Source of the DNA: Prevotella sp.
GTDB taxonomy: Bacteria > Bacillota > Clostridia > Oscillospirales > Ruminococcaceae
Direction: 5' to 3'
DNA: 45,900 nt
NCBI GenBank assembly: GCA_023663025.1
Contig: JAMPIC010000001.1
Location: 94,231-140,130, forward strand
Positions within the stretch are counted from its first letter, which is position 1, and each line of letters starts with the position of its first letter. The position numbers were made by a program, and so were the translations under genes. This document shows, piece after piece, positions 25,197-33,492 of the stretch. The notes under the pieces were generated by a model. The model worked only from the letters and a program-made list of their open reading frames with translations, made no database searches and was not told the origin of the DNA.

Positions 25197-25625
25197 TTAA
25201 TTCTCCTTTCCGTTTTTTACACGATACATAATTTTCAGCCTCTGCGCCTCGTTTGCCGAAAAACCGAATTTTTCATAAAAAGGAATTTTATCGGGCATAG
25301 CGCACAATTCAACAAAAATCTCCGTACCCTGCACGCCGTTTGCGTTTATGTATTTCAAAAGCTCGTCAATAAGCGTTCGTCCTATTCCCCTGCCCTGATA
25401 TTCGGGGCGGACAACAACGTCCTTGATATAGTAATCAAGCCCCTTGTCGCCTATCATTCTCGCCATTGCCACAATTTTATCCCCGTCAAAAACCGACGCC
25501 CTGAACAGCGTGTTTTCCATGGCAAGCCGAGTCTGCTCAAGTGACGGCGCACCGTCCCAAACGGTATTCCACAAAAGAATAAATTCCTCCGCGCTGAGTT
25601 CGTTGTGTTTAATTGTAAGGTTCAT
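25197..25625 (-). CDS. GNAT-family N-acetyltransferase
   Basis: The 142-aa protein has the GNAT acetyl-CoA site VVVRPEYQGRGIGRTLIDELL (about 84-104) and the C-terminal FYEKFGF. The substrate is unknown. It is a passenger gene in the his operon, one base after the nucleotidyltransferase-like gene, with AAAGGAG inside that gene's end, and directly before hisI. Confidence 0.88.
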   Translation of the reverse strand: MNLTIKHNELSAEEFILLWNTVWDGAPSLEQTRLAMENTLFRASVFDGDKIVAMARMIGDKGLDYYIKDVVVRPEYQGRGIGRTLIDELLKYINANGVQGTEIFVELCAMPDKIPFYEKFGFSANEAQRLKIMYRVKNGKEN

Positions 25626-26105
25626 TTACAAAACTCCTTTCCGCAAATTCAACGCCTGATTTATCAAATCAATTTTTTGACTGTCGTTTTTATTTTTGAC
25701 ATTTTTTCTGTACCCGTCCTTTAAGGAAGCCGTGTACACCTTTAAATAGTCCTCCAGTTCAAGCAGCTTGTAACACGTCCCGCCCTCGCCGATAACCGGG
25801 ATTTTTTCCAAATTCACCCCCGCAAACGGCACTAAACTTTCTATCGCCGCGAACGCAATGCTCAATCCGTTTTTTTCAAAAGCGTGCTCGTGAATATCAT
25901 AAAGCCGCCAGCCGTTTTCCGACATTATTTTGACAACGCCGTCCCAATTTTCGTTTAAAAAAATTTCGGGAATAAGCACGTCAATATCGTCCGCGTTAAG
26001 GTTTGTACCGAGCCGCTGTTCCAGCCCCAGCGAGCCGAACAGCAGCGGCTCAATGCCGAGCTTTTCGTTAAACTTTTTCGCGATTTCCGTAAATTTATTT
26101 TTCAT
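25626..26105 (-). CDS. Small nucleotidyltransferase-fold protein
   Basis: The 159-aa protein is read from ATG 26105 after AAAGGAGT; upstream codons overlay the preceding membrane-protein gene. LLFGSLGLEQRLG...NADDIDVLIPE (about 22-48) matches the GS-x(9+)-DxD pattern of the nucleotidyltransferase superfamily, the group that includes antitoxin MNT proteins and aminoglycoside nucleotidyltransferases. A helical tail follows. Function is unknown. It is a passenger in the his operon. Confidence 0.7.
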   Translation of the reverse strand: MKNKFTEIAKKFNEKLGIEPLLFGSLGLEQRLGTNLNADDIDVLIPEIFLNENWDGVVKIMSENGWRLYDIHEHAFEKNGLSIAFAAIESLVPFAGVNLEKIPVIGEGGTCYKLLELEDYLKVYTASLKDGYRKNVKNKNDSQKIDLINQALNLRKGVL

Positions 26106-26107
26106 TT

Positions 26108-26545
26108 TTACTCCTTTATTTTTTGCCGCTGACACAGCAATTTTATTCCCAAACCGAAAGAAAATCCGCCTATAACAATAAACATACCCCAAAGCATATT
26201 CCAATAAAACGCGGATATGTCGAACATTTTCAGTATAATTTCGCGCCGGAATTTCAAACCCGTTATAATTGCAAAAAGGTCAAACAGCAGATAACCGCCG
26301 CAGAAAATATATATCCACCGCCACCAAAAATTATTATGCAAATTTTTCAGAAACGTAATTATTCCGCATATGCAGAGTATCGCCAAAAATACCGTAAGAA
26401 CGTAATAGAACGTACCCTTGCTTTCCATAATTTCAAGCCAAAAATCCGCATATGATTTTCTGTCTGTCAGTCCCCAAATCCTATGCAAATGAAATACGCC
26501 GAAAAATATAAATATCCAAGGTTCAAACGCTTTTATTTTTTTCAT
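26108..26545 (-). CDS. Small integral membrane protein, unknown
   Basis: The 145-aa protein has four hydrophobic segments (about 8-25, 44-64, 72-92, 113-137) with many Trp, Phe and Tyr residues. I do not recognise a family. GAGGT precedes ATG 26545. It is a his-operon passenger; its end carries the ribosome site of the next gene. Confidence 0.7.
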   Translation of the reverse strand: MKKIKAFEPWIFIFFGVFHLHRIWGLTDRKSYADFWLEIMESKGTFYYVLTVFLAILCICGIITFLKNLHNNFWWRWIYIFCGGYLLFDLFAIITGLKFRREIILKMFDISAFYWNMLWGMFIVIGGFSFGLGIKLLCQRQKIKE

Positions 26546-26552
26546 TTTTACC

Positions 26553-26999
26553 TCACAATATAAAATTCACTGCCCCGTAAATAAAATGACAAACCGTAAA
26601 CGCCGCAATAAAAATTACCGCAATATAATTTTTTCTGTCCAAAGCAAAAAACAGGAACGCCAGACAGGGCGGCAGAGTAAGACAAATTATCACGGCAGGC
26701 GCGGTAATTCCCGCGTAATAAAATCCCCAGCCCGCAAAATAAATAAGCACGCAGAAAGCTGCGGCAATTATTTTCGGCGTAACGCGGATTTTTTCGCAGT
26801 TTTTATTTTTGATAAAACAAATCGCCGCCGCAAACAACGCCTGACACACCGAGCCTATCCCGTCGATAACCGCCGTTTTTGTTTCCACCCGCAGAATATC
26901 GTTGGGCGCAGGAACGGCAAACCAAATAAAATTAGGTATCATTATCAGCAGAAAAACGGCAAGTCCCCAAACGTCGAAAGAAAATTTATAATTTTTCAT
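26553..26999 (-). CDS. Small four-TM membrane protein (paralogue of 29200-29703)
   Basis: The 148-aa protein has four membrane segments, with the pattern IYFAGWGFYYAG followed by LPPCLAFLFFALDRKNYIAV and a C-terminal HFIYGAVNF. The protein at 29200-29703 has the same order (LNFIGWGIYFCG, MPPLYYLFIGFWRKNIL, HFVHVLGNF), so they are paralogues. The family is not known to me. Both lie within the his operon, on either side of hisF. Confidence 0.72.
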   Translation of the reverse strand: MKNYKFSFDVWGLAVFLLIMIPNFIWFAVPAPNDILRVETKTAVIDGIGSVCQALFAAAICFIKNKNCEKIRVTPKIIAAAFCVLIYFAGWGFYYAGITAPAVIICLTLPPCLAFLFFALDRKNYIAVIFIAAFTVCHFIYGAVNFIL

Positions 27000-27000
27000 T

Positions 27001-27774
27001 TTAAATAATTTCCTTTAATTCGGATATGATTTCTTCGGTATCGTCCTTTAAAATTTCCGTGTGTGAAAACATATCTTCAAATAATTTATTTAAATTTTCC
27101 TCAAAATTTTTCGGCAGAATTGAACACTGTTTTTTGCACAATTCTATAAGACGTTTTTCTCCCGGGTGCGTTAATTCGTTCAAAGCAAAAATAATGTCAA
27201 AATAAGATTCCAAAAACGCCGCCGTTCTGTGAAGTACGCTTACCCTGTCGCCCCGTCCGCAGGCCTTTTCTATCTGCTTTGAATACGCGGGCATGGAATT
27301 GCAGAGCAAATTATAATTTCTCTCGATTATATTCCGTTTCAGATTTTCGGGGTACGGCACGGAAAAACGCTTTTTCGCCGCGGCAAGCCTGCCTTTTTTA
27401 TCGTAAATTATTTTGCAGTTCAGAAGATTGTGCCACATACAAGTTGTGTACCCGTTATGCGCTTGAAAATTTTCAACAACGTCCGACAAATCATTGCAAA
27501 AATCGTCAAGATTTCGGTAAATAATATCAATATCCGCGCCGCTTTTCAGCACGCAGTTATCCTCGTATTCCCAATAATGATTTCCTATTTCCGTACAGCC
27601 GCAGTATTTTTTCAAGACGGACTTTCTAATTTCCTCGCTTATAGACGAAGCGGAATAAACGTACACATCATAATCGGATTTTTCATCATAATTTTCACCC
27701 GTCCGCGAGCCGCCGAGGGCGATTGCTTCCACCTGTTCAATTTCGGATAATTCTTTAAAAAGATTATTTATCAT
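27001..27774 (-). CDS. Nucleotidyltransferase-domain protein (DUF4037-like)
   Basis: The 257-aa protein has an N-terminal nucleotidyltransferase fold: ALGGSRTGENYDEKSDYDVYVY (about 19-40) with GGS and DxD, and a third carboxylate in GADIDIIY (about 78-85). The C-terminal half is helical, as in DUF4037 and kanamycin-nucleotidyltransferase-like proteins. The substrate is unknown. Its ribosome site AGGAGG is formed by the last two arginine codons of hisF, so translation is probably coupled. It is a passenger in the his operon. Confidence 0.78.
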   Translation of the reverse strand: MINNLFKELSEIEQVEAIALGGSRTGENYDEKSDYDVYVYSASSISEEIRKSVLKKYCGCTEIGNHYWEYEDNCVLKSGADIDIIYRNLDDFCNDLSDVVENFQAHNGYTTCMWHNLLNCKIIYDKKGRLAAAKKRFSVPYPENLKRNIIERNYNLLCNSMPAYSKQIEKACGRGDRVSVLHRTAAFLESYFDIIFALNELTHPGEKRLIELCKKQCSILPKNFEENLNKLFEDMFSHTEILKDDTEEIISELKEII

Positions 27775-27778
27775 AAAT

Positions 27779-28537
27779 TTACCTCCTAACGGGAATTCCC
27801 CTTTTTCGGCAGTCCTCCTTGACCTGTCCCACCGTTAATTCTTTAAAGTGGAACAGCGACGCCGCAAGAGCCGCCGAGCAGTCGGTTTTCTCAAAAGCGT
27901 CCGCGAAATCGGAAAGCTTTCCCGCGCCGCCGCTGGCGATAACGGGAATTTTCACCGCCCCGCAAACCGCATTCAGCATAGGAATGTCAAATCCCTCACG
28001 AACGCCATCGGTGTCAATCGAATTAAGGCAGATTTCCCCCGCGCCAAGCTGCTCGATTTTTTTCACCCAGTCGATAAGGTCAAGCCGCATATCAATTCTG
28101 CCGCCGTTGATGTAGACAGTCCACCTGCCGTCGGAAACCTTTTTAGCGTCGATACCAACGCAAATGCATTGGCTGCCGAAAATGTCCGCGCCGTCCTTTA
28201 TAAGCTGAGGGTTCTGCACCGCCTGAGAGTTTACGGAAACCTTGTCTGCTCCCGCCCGCAGGGTGTCCCGAATGTCGTCGACGGTTTTAATTCCGCCGCC
28301 CACGGTGAGGGGCACGAACACCTTTTTCGCCGTTTCCCGTACAACGTCCAGCATAACTCCCCTGCCCTCGTGGGACGCGGTTATATCGTAAAAAACGATT
28401 TCGTCCGCCCCCTGCAAATTGTACTCACAGGCGCACTCAACGGGGTCGCCCACCTCTTTTATTCCCTCAAAATTCACGCCTTTGACCACCTTTCCGTCAC
28501 GAACGTCAAGGCAAGGTATAATTCTTTTCGCAAGCAT
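27779..28537 (-). CDS. hisF: Imidazole glycerol phosphate synthase, cyclase subunit
   Basis: HisF is a (beta/alpha)8 barrel that uses ammonia from HisH to make IGP and AICAR. The 252-aa protein starts MLAKRIIPCLDVRDGKVVKG at ATG 28537 after AAAGGAG; the longer upstream reading overlays a GNAT gene. Asp11 is the catalytic base, and VTVGGG-type, GADKVSVNS and IDTDGVREGFD (second catalytic Asp) and IASGGAG phosphate loops are present. hisH lies 1.8 kb upstream, separated by passenger genes. Confidence 0.96.
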   Translation of the reverse strand: MLAKRIIPCLDVRDGKVVKGVNFEGIKEVGDPVECACEYNLQGADEIVFYDITASHEGRGVMLDVVRETAKKVFVPLTVGGGIKTVDDIRDTLRAGADKVSVNSQAVQNPQLIKDGADIFGSQCICVGIDAKKVSDGRWTVYINGGRIDMRLDLIDWVKKIEQLGAGEICLNSIDTDGVREGFDIPMLNAVCGAVKIPVIASGGAGKLSDFADAFEKTDCSAALAASLFHFKELTVGQVKEDCRKRGIPVRR

Positions 28538-28565
28538 ATTTTTTTCTCCTTTCGGTTTGTTATTT

Positions 28566-29039
28566 TTATAATTCCAACAAATATAAATAAGAATTTCTGT
28601 CGGGATATTCATATTCAAAAGGCAGCGCGCTTTTATCAATTTTTTTGAAACCCGCCCGCTCGTAAAATTTATGTGAATCCTTAGCCACTGAGGGCGTGTC
28701 CAACACAATCGTATGTATTTTATTTTCCCGCGCAAACCGCTCCAACGCCGTATAAAGCGCGTATCCAACTTTTTTGCCGCGATAATTTTTATCCACAAAA
28801 AATTTTTTCAGAACGCCGTTTCCGCCTCCGTAATTCATCAAAGCGACAGTGCCGATAACCCTGCCGTCCTCAACCGCAGTCCAAAACTCGCCGCCGTTTT
28901 TTTGATAGCAATTCGGTATATCCAAAAGGTCGGGCTGTTCCTCAATCGGCAAATTTATTTTCGCCTCGCCGTTCTGAATATTCAGTATCAAATCAATTAT
29001 CTGCCGCTTATATTTTTCTTGATATGCTGTAATTTCCAT
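28566..29039 (-). CDS. GNAT-family N-acetyltransferase
   Basis: The 157-aa protein has an acetyl-CoA site at FFVDKNYRGKKVGYALYTALE (about 80-100) and HKFYERAGFKKI near the end. The substrate is not known. It is a passenger between hisH and hisF, 28 bases before hisF. AAAGGAC precedes ATG 29039 by 11 bases. Confidence 0.88.
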   Translation of the reverse strand: MEITAYQEKYKRQIIDLILNIQNGEAKINLPIEEQPDLLDIPNCYQKNGGEFWTAVEDGRVIGTVALMNYGGGNGVLKKFFVDKNYRGKKVGYALYTALERFARENKIHTIVLDTPSVAKDSHKFYERAGFKKIDKSALPFEYEYPDRNSYLYLLEL

Positions 29040-29057
29040 TTTAACGCACGTCCTTTT

Positions 29058-29114
29058 TTATAATTGAACACTCCGAATAAAATCGGAATATTTTTCGCAA
29101 TTTATCTTTTGCAT
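29058..29114 (-). CDS. Possible 18-aa leader peptide or gene remnant
   Basis: ATG 29114 follows AAGGAG at 5 bases and reads 18 codons (MQKINCEKYSDFIRSVQL) to TAA, 18 bases before the GNAT start. The ribosome site is strong. It lies in the 160-base gap between a membrane-protein gene and the GNAT gene, which otherwise holds nothing I recognise. It could be a coupling leader or the stub of a deleted gene. Confidence 0.3.
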   Translation of the reverse strand: MQKINCEKYSDFIRSVQL

Positions 29115-29199
29115 ATTTACTCCTTAAATTGTAAAATAAATTTAATTTAAATTTTTAAGAAACCGCGCCTGCAATTTTTCGTTGTCATATCTAATTACT

Positions 29200-29703
29200 C
29201 TAATTTTCCAATCTAAAATTCCCTAAAACATGAACAAAATGAATTATTAAGAATGGAACCGCCGTAACCGTCAATAAAATATTTTTTCTCCAAAATCCTA
29301 TAAAAAGATAGTACAACGGCGGCATAATTACTATAAAAAACATCATTGCAAAAACGCTTTGACGTCCGCAAAAATAAATGCCCCAGCCAATAAAATTCAA
29401 CAGCAAAACTATAACCGACAAAATAAAAAATATTCTTTCTTTATCCTCTGCGGGAAAAAATAAATTTGAATTTTTATTCACAATAAAAAGCATAAAGGCT
29501 ATACACAGCGAGCCGAGAATTTTTTCAAATACATCGAGAACCGGCGATGATTCCGTCATATTCATAATCGGATTTATCCGTAATTTGAACAGCGGCATAA
29601 CCATATAGGGAATTTCCTGCACGGCAAATAGCAACAAGCCAAATGTCCAAAATCCAAAATACTGATTACCGAAAATTTTAAAAAATTTAAATATTTTTAT
29701 CAA
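29200..29703 (-). CDS. Small four-TM membrane protein (paralogue of 26553-26999)
   Basis: The 167-aa reading starts at TTG 29703, where AAAGGA is only one base away, so the true start may be a few codons later. Four to five hydrophobic segments are seen, with GWGIYFCG, MPPLYYLFIGFWRKNIL and a terminal HFVHVLGNF, matching the paralogue near hisI. Unknown function. It lies 7 bases after the CPBP protease gene. Confidence 0.65.
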   Translation of the reverse strand: MIKIFKFFKIFGNQYFGFWTFGLLLFAVQEIPYMVMPLFKLRINPIMNMTESSPVLDVFEKILGSLCIAFMLFIVNKNSNLFFPAEDKERIFFILSVIVLLLNFIGWGIYFCGRQSVFAMMFFIVIMPPLYYLFIGFWRKNILLTVTAVPFLIIHFVHVLGNFRLEN

Positions 29704-29710
29704 ATCCTTT

Positions 29711-30376
29711 CTACAGCAAAACCGACGCCCAAACGGTTATTAACGCGTCGTATATTCCGTGAGCAATTACCAAAGACAAAAGCGTACAGCCTTTTATTTT
29801 TATCCTGCATACGCAGAAAAACGCGCCTATAAACGCTGTCACTGTCATCTGAACAGCGTTCCCGCCGAAAATATGAAACAATCCGAAAAGTACGGAAGAA
29901 CCTATCACGGCGGCAATTTCCGCACCGCATATATTTTTTATTTTGTTGTAAATAAACCCGCGGAATACCAACTCCTCGGAAAGTCCAACCGCCAATATGC
30001 AGTAGAAAAATTCATACACAAACTGCCATAAATACGCGTACCGTTTCCCGCCGTCAACATATTCTCCGAACCCCGCAATGTGCGGTACCAACGTCAGTAC
30101 AAGGGACATCGCCGCGCCGATTGCAACGCCGGTAATTATCTGTTTAAATATTTTTTCGGTACTGAAATAATCCGAAAATTTTTCCTTGCCGACGACCATC
30201 ATTATCACGGAAACCAACGCAGTCAGCCAGTATGTAACAATCATCGCCGCCATTCTCAGCCCCGGCGGCAGGGACATCAGCACATAGCGGTTGAATAAAA
30301 TCACGCCGTACAATCCGAGAAAAGCTCCCGCTGTTCCTATTACCAAAAAAAGTATTTCTTTTTTCTTTTCCGACAT
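29711..30376 (-). CDS. CPBP-family intramembrane metalloprotease
   Basis: The 221-aa multi-pass protein carries the CPBP/CAAX-protease motifs: EELVFRGFIYNKI (about 134-146), SSVLFGLFHIFGG (about 160-172) and AHGIYDALI near the end. These supply the glutamates, arginine and histidines of the active site. In Firmicutes such proteins are associated with bacteriocin immunity or prenyl-protein processing; the role here is unknown. It starts within hisH (37-base overlap). Confidence 0.88.
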   Translation of the reverse strand: MSEKKKEILFLVIGTAGAFLGLYGVILFNRYVLMSLPPGLRMAAMIVTYWLTALVSVIMMVVGKEKFSDYFSTEKIFKQIITGVAIGAAMSLVLTLVPHIAGFGEYVDGGKRYAYLWQFVYEFFYCILAVGLSEELVFRGFIYNKIKNICGAEIAAVIGSSVLFGLFHIFGGNAVQMTVTAFIGAFFCVCRIKIKGCTLLSLVIAHGIYDALITVWASVLL

Positions 30377-30978
30377 CTTGCCACCCCCACAAAATTTTTC
30401 AGAATTATCAGACCCGTTTCCCCGCTTTTTTCGGGGTGGAACTGCGCGCCGAAAACCGTTCCGCCGTCCGAAACAAACGCGGGAACTTCCCCGCCGTATT
30501 CGCAGTAAGCGTACAAATTTTTATCGCCGCAAAACGCCTTGTAGGAATGTACAAAATAAACGTACTCGTCGTCGGAAAGTTCCTCAAAAAGCGGACAGTC
30601 CTGCCGAACCTCCAGCTTGTTCCAGCCCATATGTGGGATAACAAGCCCCGCGTCGGGAATTTTATCCACATAACCGCCGATAAGCCCCAAACCCTCGCAC
30701 TCCTCAAACTCATAGCTTTTTTCAAAAAGCAGCTGCATACCGAGACAAATTCCCAAAAACGGCTTCTTTTTCGCTTCCTCTTTTATAGTATCCACAAGCC
30801 CGCTTTCGTTCAGCATTTTCATCGCGTGTGGGAACGCCCCCACCCCCGGCAGAATTATCCCGTCGGCGTTTTTTATGTCCTCAGCCGAATTTGTCAGCTT
30901 ATTTTCGCAGCCGAGAAAATCCAGCGCGTTTTTTACGCTGAAAATATTTCCCGCGCCGTAATCAATTACCGCAATCAT
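30340..30978 (-). CDS. hisH: Imidazole glycerol phosphate synthase, glutaminase subunit
   Basis: HisH hydrolyses glutamine and channels ammonia to HisF. The 212-aa class I glutamine amidotransferase has the nucleophile in FLGICLGMQLLF (about residue 79) and the His-Glu pair in GAQFHPEKSG (about 183-192). The start is ATG 30978, which shares one base with the hisB stop. After the family's usual end (LKNFV) it has a basic tail, ARCRKRKKKYFFW, that overlaps the CPBP gene by 37 bases. The tail may be a by-product of the insertion downstream. Confidence 0.95.
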   Translation of the reverse strand: MIAVIDYGAGNIFSVKNALDFLGCENKLTNSAEDIKNADGIILPGVGAFPHAMKMLNESGLVDTIKEEAKKKPFLGICLGMQLLFEKSYEFEECEGLGLIGGYVDKIPDAGLVIPHMGWNKLEVRQDCPLFEELSDDEYVYFVHSYKAFCGDKNLYAYCEYGGEVPAFVSDGGTVFGAQFHPEKSGETGLIILKNFVGVARCRKRKKKYFFW

Positions 30979-31553
30979 CAAAGTGCTCCTTTCGTGGACA
31001 AAATTTCATTTCCCGAAACTATTTTCGCCGCCTTTACCGCGTGAGCCGCCGCCTTGAAAAGAGCCTCGGCAATGTGGTGACCGTTTTTGCCGTACTCGCA
31101 TTTAAGGTGCAGGGTAACTTCCGCATTCACCGCGAAAGCGCGGAAAAATTCCTCCGTAAGACAGGTGTCAAACTCCCCTATTCTGTCGTCGGAAAATTCC
31201 GCGTCAAACACCAAAAACGGTCTGCCGCTTATGTCAATGCTTGCGAAGCCGAGAGCCTCGTCCATGGGAATAAAAGCCGTCCCGTAACGGGCAACGCCTT
31301 TCATATCGCCTATCGCCTCTTTGAACGCTTTTCCCAGGACGATACCCACGTCCTCAACCGTGTGATGACCGTCAACGTGCAGGTCGCCCTCGGCTTTTAC
31401 GGTCAGACCCATTCCCCCGTGTACCGCAAACGCCGTCAGCATATGGTCAAAAAAGCCTATTCCCGTGGAAATATCGGCGTTTCCCCCGTCAAGGTCAAGC
31501 TTTACGGAAATATCCGTCTCTTTGGTTTTTCTTGTAATTTCAGCAGTTCTCAT
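30978..31553 (-). CDS. hisB: Imidazoleglycerol-phosphate dehydratase
   Basis: HisB dehydrates IGP to imidazole acetol phosphate. The 191-aa monofunctional enzyme has the two manganese-binding His motifs FFDHMLTAFAVHGG (about 34-47) with DGHHTVEDVG (about 61-70), and GKNGHHIAEALFKA (about 154-167). There is no phosphatase domain, so histidinol phosphatase must be elsewhere. GGAGG precedes ATG 31553 and lies at the end of hisC. Confidence 0.97.
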   Translation of the reverse strand: MRTAEITRKTKETDISVKLDLDGGNADISTGIGFFDHMLTAFAVHGGMGLTVKAEGDLHVDGHHTVEDVGIVLGKAFKEAIGDMKGVARYGTAFIPMDEALGFASIDISGRPFLVFDAEFSDDRIGEFDTCLTEEFFRAFAVNAEVTLHLKCEYGKNGHHIAEALFKAAAHAVKAAKIVSGNEILSTKGAL

Positions 31554-31555
31554 AA

Positions 31556-32623
31556 TTATTCCTCCTTTTCCATTTCTCCGAGAATTTCATCTATCGCCGA
31601 CGTTACCGCCGCGTTTTCCTCGGGACTTCCCGCCGTTATGCGAATGTAGCTCCCCATATAGCGTATCGCTATCGAACGCTCAAGAAGCTTTTCATATATT
31701 TCCTTTGACAGCGACGTTTTTATAAAAACAAAATTTGTCACCGAATCGTACACCTTTTCAAGCCGTACATATTTTTTTGAAAGAGCGAGAATTTCCTCGT
31801 AAAGCGACTTTCTGCTTTCAACGATCTCGTCGCGGAATTTTTGCAAAAGCTCCTTTTCGCCCAAAACGGTTTTGCATATAACCTGCGAAACCGTGTCCGT
31901 GTTGTAGGGGGACTTAACGCTCCTCAAAGCGGTTGTGATTGTTTCCCCCGCAACGGCAAAGCCTACCCGTATTCCCGCCAGACCCATTGCCTTTGAACAG
32001 GTTTTAAGTATGATAAGATTATCGAAATTACCTATCTCGTCAAGCACGCTTTGGTCCCAGAAGTCCATATAAGCCTCGTCGACGATAACAAGGCAGAAAA
32101 CGTTTTTCACCAGCTTAATTATGTCCTGCTTTGAAACGCCGAGAGAGGTGGGATTGCAGGGGTTGGAGAAAATCACCGCCTTGATTTTGTTGTTGTTGCA
32201 GTAGGAAATCACTTTCGGTATGCTTATCTGCAAAGAAGCTTCTTTCGGCAGGGACTCAACGTTCAGCTCGTACAAACTGCCGTAAAAGGCGTACATTGAA
32301 AAATCGGGAGACAGCGTTAAAATCTTGTCCCCCTTTTCAAGAAAACAGCTTGTGATAATGCTTATAAGCTCGTCCGAGCCGTTTGCCGCCGTGACGTATT
32401 TTTCGGGCACGCCGTAGTAGTCCGAAAACGCCTTTAACGCGGGGGTCGCCAGCGGGTCGGGGTAGCGGTTCATATCCACCTTTTTTATTTCCCCGGCAAT
32501 TTTGTCCCCCAGCGTTTCGTTGATGTTGAAGCAGGACTCGTTCGCGTCCAGCCTTATTCTGTAGCGTCCCTCCACGGGGTCGTAGGGTTCCACCTTTTTT
32601 AATTTTGAATTTAATTCGTACAT
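31556..32623 (-). CDS. hisC: Histidinol-phosphate aminotransferase
   Basis: HisC transaminates imidazole acetol phosphate with glutamate. The 355-aa fold-type I PLP enzyme has LDANESCFN near the N-terminus, AANGSDELI, FSNPCNPTSLGVS, VIVDEAYMDF and the Schiff-base lysine in KTCSKAMGLAGIRVG (about 210-224). Spacing to hisB is two bases. In this operon it lies between the lipoprotein passenger and hisB. Confidence 0.96.
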   Translation of the reverse strand: MYELNSKLKKVEPYDPVEGRYRIRLDANESCFNINETLGDKIAGEIKKVDMNRYPDPLATPALKAFSDYYGVPEKYVTAANGSDELISIITSCFLEKGDKILTLSPDFSMYAFYGSLYELNVESLPKEASLQISIPKVISYCNNNKIKAVIFSNPCNPTSLGVSKQDIIKLVKNVFCLVIVDEAYMDFWDQSVLDEIGNFDNLIILKTCSKAMGLAGIRVGFAVAGETITTALRSVKSPYNTDTVSQVICKTVLGEKELLQKFRDEIVESRKSLYEEILALSKKYVRLEKVYDSVTNFVFIKTSLSKEIYEKLLERSIAIRYMGSYIRITAGSPEENAAVTSAIDEILGEMEKEE

Positions 32624-32653
32624 TTTTTATTTCCTTTCCTTTGAATATTTTGA

Positions 32654-33427
32654 TTAATCAACGATAACCAAACGTTCCGTTTGAAAACCGACTTCATGTA
32701 TTTTATATATAACGTCGCTGTCGTTTGCGCGTACAGCAATTCTAAACCAACAGTCCTCGTCGCTGTACAGATAAAATGTAAAACTATCGCTGCTGTAAAC
32801 TTCATCGACAACAGGTTCGCCGTATTTATCACTGCACTTGTTTACACTTCCGCCTGCGGATAAATCGGTAAAGCTTAATTCGCCCTTGTCAAATCCCGCG
32901 AAAAATCCGACAACATTTGCCGTATCGCAGTCAAATCCGTTGGGCTCGGCTATTGCTTTGATAAAACCTCCCGTCCCCTCTCCTTTGAAATATAATTCAA
33001 CGGGTATCTGTTCACCTGTAAAATATTTTGTACTTTCCGTTGCCACACCGTAAAAATGACCCCTTACCATATCCTCATCAATGCTGTAATCTTCGCCTAA
33101 AGCGTCAAGCAGTTCATTTACCGTGCAGGGAATTGAAACGGGAATACCGTCAATTTGAAGATCATTTTTAAGTGTATCCTCAATGCTGTAATCCCGCTCC
33201 TCGCCCTCGGCTAAAGTTTCAATGCCGATTTCCGCGTTTTGCGGCGCAGAGGTGGTTTCCGAAACGGTTTCGCTTTCCGTTTCCTCCTCTTTCACCTTTG
33301 GAAGAATTGTACCAACAGTAGTGGTTGTTTCCTCCTGCCCCGTTGAAACATCATTTTGCGTACAGCCCGTCACGCAAAAAAGCATACAAAACGCCGCTGC
33401 CGCCGCGAAAAATTTTTTTAAAATCAT
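32654..33427 (-). CDS. Lipoprotein of unknown function
   Basis: The 257-aa protein is read from ATG 33427 after AGGAGG; longer readings have no ribosome site and run through a repeat. A signal sequence ends in the lipobox VTGC, so the mature protein is anchored at Cys21 in the membrane. A Thr/Glu-rich linker (about 25-65) follows, then a beta-rich domain (about 70-257). No family is recognised. It is a passenger between hisD and hisC, 30 bases before hisC. Confidence 0.8.
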   Translation of the reverse strand: MILKKFFAAAAAFCMLFCVTGCTQNDVSTGQEETTTTVGTILPKVKEEETESETVSETTSAPQNAEIGIETLAEGEERDYSIEDTLKNDLQIDGIPVSIPCTVNELLDALGEDYSIDEDMVRGHFYGVATESTKYFTGEQIPVELYFKGEGTGGFIKAIAEPNGFDCDTANVVGFFAGFDKGELSFTDLSAGGSVNKCSDKYGEPVVDEVYSSDSFTFYLYSDEDCWFRIAVRANDSDVIYKIHEVGFQTERLVIVD

Positions 33428-33453
33428 AAAAAAATTCCTCCTGTTCCAAATAC

Positions 33454-33488
33454 GGCGGGACGGGAAATCCGCCCCGCAAAACCTGCAC
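33454..33488. repeat. Fragment of a G+C-rich palindromic repeat
   Basis: The stretch from GACGGGAAATCCG to CTGCAC (33459-33488) closely matches 36797-36828 upstream of hisZ, with one gap and a few C/T changes. It fills the gap between hisD and the lipoprotein gene and looks like a decayed copy of the same element. Confidence 0.5.
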
Positions 33489-33492
33489 AATA

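Noticed and set aside
25626..26545. Toxin-antitoxin pair of MNT/HEPN type
   Set aside because: The small nucleotidyltransferase-fold protein is present but its neighbour is a membrane protein, not a HEPN protein.
28538..28798. An 87-codon N-terminal extension of HisF
   Set aside because: It overlays the GNAT gene, and HisF starts conventionally at MLAKRIIPCLD behind AAAGGAG.
30340..30376. A frameshift in hisH suggested by its basic C-terminal tail
   Set aside because: The catalytic core is complete to the usual family end; the tail is a short read-on overlapping the next gene, not a broken frame.
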